From Chitinophaga niabensis (GTDB lineage: Bacteria > Bacteroidota > Bacteroidia > Chitinophagales > Chitinophagaceae): DNA of 64,000 nt. Of the stretch, positions 42,901 through 51,994 are shown one piece after another. The position numbers were made by a program, and so were the translations under genes. Each line of letters opens with the position of its first letter. Positions within the stretch are counted from its first letter, which is position 1. The notes under the pieces are model-generated. The model was not told where the DNA came from. It saw only the letters and a list, made by a program, of their open reading frames with translations, and ran no database searches. The stretch lies in NCBI RefSeq assembly GCF_900129465.1, contig NZ_FSRA01000001.1, positions 1,612,001 through 1,676,000 on the forward strand, read 5' to 3'.

Positions 42901-45900
42901 TGATGATAGCAGTACCGGAGAGTGCAGGATAATCCACATCAGATGTTGCTGTACCACCACTCACAGAATAGCTCACTGTGATATCCTGTGCGGCCACAAT
43001 ATTTGCGGGCAGTGAGAATTTCACATTACCTGGATTGGAACCTTCTTTAGCATCGCTTACTTTACTGATGCTGAGGGTCAGGTTTGCAGGTATGTTGTCT
43101 GCATCTGTGATATCCACTGTGGCGCTGTTTGCAGCAGCAAGAGTGAAGCTGAAGCTGGCAGATTGACCACCTGTTATTGTCAGTGTCACTGTTTCAAGAC
43201 CTTCTAAGATCTGATCTGCGGCGGCGGTCACATCTACATCTATGCTATGATTATTGGCAGGGATCACTACCGTACCTGTTAAGTTAGTATAGTCTGTCCC
43301 GTTAGTAGCAGTACCGGCTATTGTATAATTTACCGTTATATCCTCTGCTGATACTGTTGTTGTGCCCGGCAGGCTGATGGTGAATTTACCAATGGTACCG
43401 GATTCAACGGCATCGGCGGTTTTAGTCACCGAAAGCTCCAGGTTAGCCGGTGTATTATCGTTATCAAATATCCGGGCTGTAGCCGGAGGACCAAAGGTAT
43501 AGGTGAAGTTCGGAGAAGTGACGCTGGTGATGGTAACTATCACGTCTTCTGTGCCTTCGATGATATTATCATCTACCACGGCACCTACACTGGTTGTGCC
43601 TCCTGTACCTGTTGGGTTAAGTTGAGCTATTCCGCTAAATTGCGCTGCCATCGGTGAGCCGTTAAAGTCCGATCCCAATGCGGCAGTACCGGTTACGGTG
43701 TAATTAATTGTTACGTTTTCTGAAGGCACAATCCCCTGTGGTAAACTGTAATTGAACCTAATGCGGCCAAGTTGTCCGGCACCGCCCTCGGTACCTTCAT
43801 AGCCCACGGTCACATTTACATGACGGTTAGCAGGGGTATTGTCGTTATCTTCAATGTTCACCGTAAGAGGGGCTACACTGGCCCATGTAGCACCAGGATT
43901 AAAGCCAGTAAAACTAAAACTACTTAGAGGAGTCAATATCACTGTTTCAGCATTCTCTATAAGAAGATCATTAATTGCATTTACCGGTAGATCTACATAG
44001 TTTTTACCCTGATCAATTCGCATAATACCAGGATTAATATAATCCGGATTTGGCAAAGCATTTGGTAGCGCAGCAGTACCAGTTAATGTGTAGTTCCCCG
44101 TAATGGAACACTGACAATAGATGTTTGGAGGCAAGCTGACACGGAAGCCACCGATGGTGCCTGATTCTGATGCGTCACCAATTTTCGTAAGGGTCAGCAC
44201 CGTATTTGCAGGAGTGTTTTCATTATCCGTGATATTCAAACTTGTAGAACGCAAAGCACCAGTGGTAGAAGGAAGGAAAGTAAAGCTGGCAGAATTACCG
44301 TCTGTCAGTGTAATTACTACTGTTTCGTTTAATGGTTCTATATATTGATCATCCAACACCATTACGTCTACATCCACACCGTTGTCCCCTGCTCTCAGCA
44401 CTGCCGTTCCACTTAAGGTAGTATAGTCTGCTCCTCTGGTAGCAGTGCCCCCAATCGTATAATTCACGGTGATATCTTCTGATGAAGTAATGGTAGTACC
44501 AGCTTCAAACGAAATATGGAATTTACCGTTGACAAGTGGTGATTCTGCAGCATGGTTCACTCTTACAACCTTCAGTTTATTATAGCTGGGGTTACCGGCA
44601 TCATTATCCGTAATATTCAGGGACGCAGTTGCACTGCCGGGCGCAGGAGTAAAGGTATTTGTACCGTCTGAACCGCTGATGATGGTAAGGATCACTGTTT
44701 CTGTAGCTTCGATCACATTATCATCAATTGGTGTTAGGTCCACATCTACCTGGCCACTGCCTGCAGGAATAATTGCTGTTCCTGTAAATGCAGGATAATC
44801 AGCGGGGCTCGTAGCGCTGCCACCAATCGTATAGTTGACAGTGAGGGCGTTAGCGGTCGTAACGCCATTCGGCAGTTGGATAGTGAACCTGCCTGGTGTT
44901 GCAGAACCTTCTGTTGCATGAGTGGTAGTGACCACACTTAGGTTCCTGTTATCGGCAGTGTTATCATCATCTGTGATGTCCATCGCAGCTGCCGGCCCGT
45001 CAGCGTCATAGTTAAAACCGTTACCGTCTGTTCCCGCAGTAGGTCTCAGTGTGAGGGTAGCTGTTTCTGTGCCTTCAATTATCTTATCGTCAATCACATT
45101 AACCGGAAGGTACACGCTGTTCTGATTGGCAGGAAGTGTTATCGTAGATATTGCATAATCGGTATTGCGGGTCGCGGTACCGGTACTCATGTCGTAATGG
45201 AGGGTAGTATTAGCGCTGGAAGTATAACCTGTTGGCAGGCTTACCTTAAAACTACCTGGTGTATTAGGTTCTGCTGCATCGCTTATTTTTTCCACCTTCA
45301 ATTTCTGGTTAGCGGTGGTTGCATCGTTATCGGCAATGGTTATAACAATTTCATCGTTTGCCGGGTCCGGAGGGAAGATGAAGGCATTGCCTCCGCCATC
45401 TGTTGCACTACCGGAAAGGATAGTGAAAGTCAGCGGCTCTGTTGGCTCAATGATGTCATCGTCCTTAACAGTCAGGGTAACGGTGACGCTACCCGGAGCA
45501 CCTGCAGGTATAACAATCGTTCCAAAGCTTTCATAATCCAGGCCGGATATCGCGCCGACTGCGCCTGCGGGCGGATTGGAAACCTTGTAGGCTACGGTTA
45601 CCGGCCATGCAGAAGTTGCAACGCCGGCCAGCTTCACTGTGAATGTAGCATTGGACCCGGGTTCGGCTGCATTTGTACCGGTAAGCACCTGCAGCGGAGT
45701 ACTGCTGGCAGCATTGCCGTCAACGATATTAACTATCGCACCGTTTCCGGCAGGATCTATAGTATACGGTTGGGAGGGAGAACCCGCGGCTATGAGGGTT
45801 AGTATCACATTTTCCGGCCCCTCGATCAAACCGTCGTTACCTGCGTTCACATCAATCAACACCTCATTGGTACCGGCCGGGATCACAATATTGCCGCCTG

Positions 45901-48900
45901 AAAGTCCCTGCAGTGTATAATCTGCAGGATTTAGGGCAGAGCCTCCGGTACTAAAGGTTACCGTTATAGCTTCCGAGCTGGTAACGCCCGGAGGTAATGA
46001 TATCCTGTATTGACCAAATGTGCTGCCTTCAATAGCATCCGAAATTTTTGTCAGCAATACCACCGTGGTATTACCAGGAGTAGCATCATTATCCGTAATG
46101 TCAACGGTTGCACTGTTAATTGCCGCCCCTGTGAAGGCATTGGGTCCGGTGAAGCTTGCGGATGTACCACCTGTAACGTTTAAGATCACCGTTTCTGTGC
46201 TTTCAATAACCGTGTTGTCGATCACCTTCACGGGAACGTCTACACTGTTGCTATTGGCAGGGATAATAATGGATCCGGTTATTGCTGTGTAATCACTTCC
46301 TGGCGTAGCTGTACCTGCTCCTATCGTATAGGAGACAGTGATGGCTTCTGAAGTAAATACGCCCGGAGGCAGGCTTACCCTGAAGGCGCCTGATGTGGAA
46401 GGTTCTGCGGCATTGCTCAGCGCAGTAACTGTTATTGTTTTGTTGGCGGGGATATTATCCTCGTCAGTGATATTGATGGTTGCATTTGGGGTTGCGGGAT
46501 CAGGAGAAAGTGTAAATACTGTGCTTGCACCCTGGGTGGCCACGCCATTAACGATAGTCAGAATAACTGTTTCATTTGGCTCTATCAGATCGTCGTTAAC
46601 AACGCTGATCGGAACGGTAACGCTGTTCGCATTAGCAGGCAGCGTGATGGTAGTAGCAGGCCCGTTATAGTCAGCACCATGCGTGGCTGTGCCTGTCAGC
46701 GTGTAGGTAATGGTGATAGGCAGAGAACTTTCGTAGCTACCTGGCAGTTTGATCGTAAATCCACCGCTGGAAGTTGGTTCGCTGAGGTTTCCATTGCTGG
46801 TCACAGCAAGCAGTCTTGTAGCTGCGGTATAATCATTGTCCGCCTGGTAAAGTGTAGCTTTAAAATCAACAGCATCCACCCCGAAGTTTCCTGCTGTTAA
46901 AGTTGTACCACCAGCGATGGTCATTATAATTTCTTCTGTCTGCTCTATAAGCTGATCATCTATTCCAATCACATCAACCACTCTGCTGTTCTGACCTGCA
47001 GGGATGATAGCTGTACCGGACAGTAACTGGTAATCAACGCCATTGGTAGAAGTACCGCTCATGGTGTAAGTAACCGTAATGTCTTCTGGTGCCAGGGCGC
47101 CTGAAGGCAGCGCGATCGTGAAGGTCCCGGTATTGGAAGGTTCGTTCACATTGAGCTGAGCTGTTACATTCAACAGGCGGTTAGCAGGTACATCATCATC
47201 ATCTGCGATCTGCACAGTAGCATTACCAGCTGCGCCATCAACCGTGTATGTATAATTAGTGGAAGTACCAGGTGATAGGGTGAGGATCACTGTTTCTACG
47301 CTTTCAATCTGTGCATCGTTCACGATATTAACGGGAACGGGCACACCGTTCTCCCCGGCAGGGATCACCGCGGTATTGCTTAATGCGATATAATCTGCAG
47401 TAGGAGTGGCGGTGCCGCTAATGGTATAAGGCACCGTGATATTCTCTGCTGCCAGTACACCTGGAGGCAGGTGGATGGAGAATCCGCCATGGGTTGCAGG
47501 TTCCTGTGCATCTGCTGTTTTCGTTACACTTAGTACACGTTTGTCCGGGGAGTTGGCATCAACAGTTACAGTAGCGGTTTGGGATGTAATACATCCGCTT
47601 GGGTTCGTTACGGTATAAGTGATGATGGCTGTTCCGCCGGCTACACCTGTTACAATACCACCGGCATCAACGGTGGCTACGGCTGTGTTGCCGCTGGACC
47701 AAACGCCGCCTGGTGTAGTGTTGGAAAGGGTAGTGGTGCCACCCTGGAATAAAGTAAGTGTGCCTGTGATGGCAGGTACTGCGGTTACCGCATTTACTGT
47801 TACTGCCAATTGCTGGCTGTTGCTGCAACCATCGCCGTTAGTAACAGTATAGATAATATTAGCTGTGCCTGCTGTAACACCGCTTACCACACCTGTGGTG
47901 TTCACAGTAGCAACGGCCGCATCGCTGGTAGACCAAACACCTCCAGGTGTAATGCTGCTCAGGGTTGTAGTGGCGCCTACGCAAACGGTAGCAGTACCGG
48001 TTACCGGATCAACGGTTACTGTGCTGCGGGTGATAACTATAGCGTCTGTTCGTGTACATCCATCGGGGTAACTAACTGTTACGCTGTAGGTACCGGGATT
48101 GCTTACTACCAGTGTTTTACCTGTGCTGCCGCCAGTCCATGCAAAAGATGCGAGTGGCGAAGCGAAAAACCCGTCGGTATTTAGTGTGTGCGGGAATTCG
48201 TTTGCGCAAAGTGTGAGATCAGGTCCAAGCCCGAGAATAGGTGTTGAACCGTTGTATGGTGCAATGTCCCAGTTGGTATTGCCGCCAAGATTTTCACTGT
48301 GTTCCAGGGCTTTGAACGGTGTAATACCTGCTGCTGTCATGTTGCGCAGCCTCACGTAGTCAAAAACAACCTGGCCGGCAGTTTTAGTAACTGTATAGGC
48401 GCCGGTGGATGAACTGGTGATCTCCGTAAGGTTACAGGGGGTGCCGCTGCCGAACCATTCTTTTGTAATGGTGTTGTTGGAGCCGCTCAGGAAAACATAT
48501 ACCTTACCGGGGGAAAAGATCAGTGTATCGATCGTGTTGCCGGTTCCGTTAATGTAGCCCTTGCCTTTGAACTCCAGCTTACCGATGGTATTGCCGCTGT
48601 GAATTTGGGCGGCTGAGGTAGTAAGCGGGTTGGTGAAAATAAATTCTTTCGCGGATATTGAAACGACCCTTATATAGTTTGTGTTGGTAACTCCTGTGTA
48701 CACTATGTTATAAGCCGCATCGTCCGCGGCGAAGTAGCCTGCAGCGTTTATGAATGACCCGGAAGCCTGTAAAGACTTGTTGGCCCCCTGGTATTCCCAG
48801 GCGTTTATATTCAGGGTGGCATTGGTGATATTCATGGTAGTGGTACCATTCTGGTTACCATCACTTATCGCATCCAATGCTATTGTGCGACCGCTTAGAT

Positions 48901-51706
48901 CTAATCCGCCAGACCTCAGATCTATCCTGGTTTGCGGGTTGGAGAAATTATCCGTGAAGCGGAGTGAATACCCTGCTGATTTACCCAGAAACATATCCAG
49001 GTTACCCGATGTGTTACCGTTGGAAGTAAAGGTGCTGTTCGTTGTTCCTACAAAATATAGCTGTGCATTGATGGCGACTGTATTGTTCAGGGTCAGGCTG
49101 CCCCATACTTCCAAAATGAGGGAGTTGCTGGCTTTGTTGAAAACCGGAGCAAAGGTTGCGCCGGTCCAATCCATATTCCGGCAATAAGCATTTCCCTGGG
49201 AAATGGTGACCGTACTACTACCACTGGTAAAACTGCCGGCATCGAAATACACATCGTTCGCTACAGTTGGTACACAGGCTCCACCCGGGCCGCCACTGGT
49301 ATTACTCCAGTGTGCGGATTCATTCCAGTCGCCCGAGCCACCTACCCAATAGCGCGGGCCGGCAGCGGAAGGGGTTATATTGAAACCGGTATTACCACCT
49401 GCATCGGCGCCCGATACTGAGATAGGAACGCCGCTGCCGGTCGCGGTCATGTTCAACAGATAAACATTATTAAAATCCCGTGTAGAAGAAGGGCCGAAGC
49501 TGAGTATTGCAGGAGTACCATCTAAATCCCTCAATTCGCCCAGGCCGTTACAATCAGGGCTGTTGAAACGGAAAAGGCCGGTGATGGTCTGTGTGCCCTT
49601 GAAATAATAAGTTCTTGAGGGAGCCAGCAACAGATTATTGATCGTATTATTTCCCTGAAATGTGACCCTGCCGCAACGGACATCCAGTGTGCCGATAGTA
49701 TTACCTCCGTTACCGTTCAGGGCAATAACGGTAGTGGTAGGGCTGGTATTAGTAAATACCAGTTCGCCGATGGTGCTGCCGGTGATGTTAACTGAGTTCA
49801 GTGTAGCATCGGAATATACTTTCGGATAGGTAAAACCAGTGCCAAAGCCGTTCACAACAAACCATGCCTTCGCTGTGATAAACGAGCCGGTTCCATTGTT
49901 CACGGAAATGGCGTTCCTTGAATCTATTATCCAGTTATTCACCGTGATGTTGGCATTACTGTAGTCTATGGTGCGTACAGTGGTGGTCTGGCTTCTGATC
50001 TCATCAATGTTTATTGTACGCCCGGGCATCAGGAGTTTACCGTTGGCTACCCATAAGCTACAGGCAGGGAACGTGAGGTTATCGGTGATAGTGAGTCCGC
50101 CGTTTGGACCTGTTTTATCCACATTGATCAATGGAGCGCCCAGGTTGCATCCCTTGGAAGTGAAAGTGGATGCTTCAGTGCCTTTCATCAGATAAGTGCC
50201 CCTGGTATATGCTGTATTTGCTCCGGTAAAGGTCATTGTGGGATCCAGCTCTACAGAGCCCCAGATCTCCATCGTATAGCCGGCTATATTTAAAATGGGG
50301 GAATTGGTAACATTCGTCCAGGTCATGTTGTGACATCTGGCAGTACTGGTTACAGAAACAGTTTTGCTTGCGTTGGTAAAACCACTATTGGCATCAAACA
50401 CCACATTATCCGTAGTAAAGGGTACGCAAGCCCCCCCAGCCCCGCCACTGGATGCGCTCCAGTGAGCCTTGTCGTCCCAGTCACCGGCGCCACCTACCCA
50501 GTAGAGGGTGGCATTGCCTCCTGTCCGTGGCGTGATGTTGAAACCGGTATTACTGCCACCATCTACCCCCACGACTGAAATGGGGATGATGCTGCCTGCA
50601 GCCGTGAGGCTGGTGATCAAAACATTCCGTATATCAGCTGTTGCGCCTGCTCCGAACGTAAGCCTGGCATTTGCATCCGCCCCCCTCAGTTCACCCAGCG
50701 CATCGCAGTCAGCGGTATTTGCCTGCATTAAAGTATTGATCGTATTATTACCATGGAAAATGTAACCTTTCCCCGGCGCCAGTATCAGCTGGCCGATCAC
50801 ATTGCCGGCACCTGCAATACGGCCGCCGCCCTTGAATTCCAGGCGGCTTATTATATTATTGGCACCTATCCGCTGTGTCCCTATCTGAGACGTTGGGCTG
50901 GCAAGCGTCAGCTCGCTGAAGGTGTTGTTGTTGATATCCATATCAGGGTTATCCCTGTTCGCAAACACTTTATCGAAAGTAAGACCCGTAGAGTGGAACA
51001 TATCCGCTGTGACAGTGGAGTTTGTAGCCGTGAACGTTAAGTTTGAGCCCCTGGTATCCCAGTTTCCGAGACAAGTAACCGAAGCATTACTGATATTGAC
51101 ACTCCTGGTGGTTGTACCACCTGCAGAAAGACTGCCGATCGTATGTGTCTGGCCGGATAGGTTCAAAAGACCTGTGTACAGTACAATGTTCGATATCGAC
51201 GTGTTTTCGTTGATCCCATCCAGGAAGGTGAGTGAACCGGTGCCTTTAGTAATTGTAATAGGATTATAATAGCCGACACCGAGCCTTGCCGCTCCGTTTG
51301 TTTTGTAAGTAGCGTTAGAGTTACCAACAAAGTTGATGGTTGACATGGCGTACCGCACGGTGGATGAAAGTTCCACGTTACCACTTATCTGCAGCTGGAA
51401 GGTGGTAACAAGGTTCCTGAATATGGCGGCCGTGGTAACACCCGCCCAGGACATATTACGGCAGTAAGCATGAGCGCCGGTGGGCAGGGTTACTACCATA
51501 CCGGCCGCCAGGCCACTGTTCGCATCAAAATACACATCATCGTTGGCGCCCGGCACAATCGACTTATTAGGTGTACCGCCTGAAACGGAAGCCCAGTGTG
51601 TAGTTTCTGTCCAGTTACCAGCGCCGCCTACCCAATAGTAGTCATCAGCAAACGAACGGGATACAAATAATAGCAGGATTGTGCTAAGCAGAATTAGTTT
51701 TTTCAT
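39965..51706 (-). CDS. Giant T9SS-secreted cell-surface protein with Calx-beta repeats
   Basis: About 3,913 residues from the ATG at 51706 ([20 protein letters not shown] signal peptide). Order: three repeats of about 385 residues, each opening [10 protein letters not shown]-like and closing NTGFNITP; an Ig/PKD-like domain (about 48.25-48.05 kb); two Big_2-like domains ([20 protein letters not shown]); 19 Calx-beta-like repeats of about 122 residues (core [49 protein letters not shown]); a DUF11 domain; and a C-terminal type-B sorting domain ([20 protein letters not shown], then [14 protein letters not shown]). It resembles SprB-type adhesins in domain order and secretion signal. A role in adhesion or gliding is inference. 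First gene of the cassette with PorP/SprF and the OmpA protein. Confidence 0.93.
   Translation of the reverse strand: [3913 protein letters not shown]
40610..47560 (-). repeat. 19 tandem Calx-beta-like repeats in the giant surface protein
   Basis: Counted from the translation: 19 units of 115-132 residues between the Big_2-like domains and DUF11. Each has the Calx-beta core with acidic calcium-ligand positions ([15 protein letters not shown]) and ends in ITDDDxxP. Units 12-18 are closely alike (ANLELTV, ANLVLNV openings), while units 5, 6 and 10 diverge. Coordinates are approximate to a few tens of bases. Confidence 0.85.
48250..51650 (-). repeat. Three long N-terminal repeats in the giant surface protein
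   Basis: About 50518-51650, 49366-50517 and 48250-49358. Each begins WVGGxGxW, has a GGxGGACVP or [10 protein letters not shown] turn, FDANSGF-like and CRNMxWT motifs, a long region of parallel strand-like LxFxGN steps, and closes with a [10 protein letters not shown]-like tail. They may be right-handed beta-helix units. Boundaries are approximate. Confidence 0.75.
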
Positions 51707-51948
51707 CTTGGTGTCGGATATGTCGGGACAATAAAAAAGCATCACCACCTTGCAGGGAAGTGTGGTAAATGGTTATTCACAATATGTTTTCGGGAAAGTA
51801 ATTTTTCTCTCTACATAGGACTGGTATTGGTTAATCCTTACGGATATAATTCGGTTTCAAGTGCTTGGGCGGGGTAAAAGTAAAGTTTGCTGTAGTAATT
51901 TTTTGTAGTAATAGTTCTATATATTAAAAATTGAGTTACATAAAATAA

Positions 51949-51977
51949 AAAAACCTGCACGGAGTATGCAGGTTTTT
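51949..51977 (-). terminator. Terminator of the B12-type operon
   Basis: On the minus strand AAAACCTGCA and TGCAGG pair around a short loop, followed by a T run to 51947. It lies in the 288-bp gap (51707-51994) in front of the giant gene. The rest of the gap is AT-rich with no convincing promoter consensus. Confidence 0.8.
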
Positions 51978-51994
51978 AAAAATGTGGTTATATA

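Noticed and set aside
40610..47560. Regular nucleotide repeats, possible CRISPR array
   Set aside because: The period is about 366 bp and the repeats code for Calx-beta-like domains. There are no short direct repeats with unique spacers and no cas genes.
40250..51270. Many plus-strand frames of 60-250 residues inside the giant gene, similar to each other
   Set aside because: They are reverse-strand images of the Calx-beta repeats. Their similarity to one another comes from the repeats.
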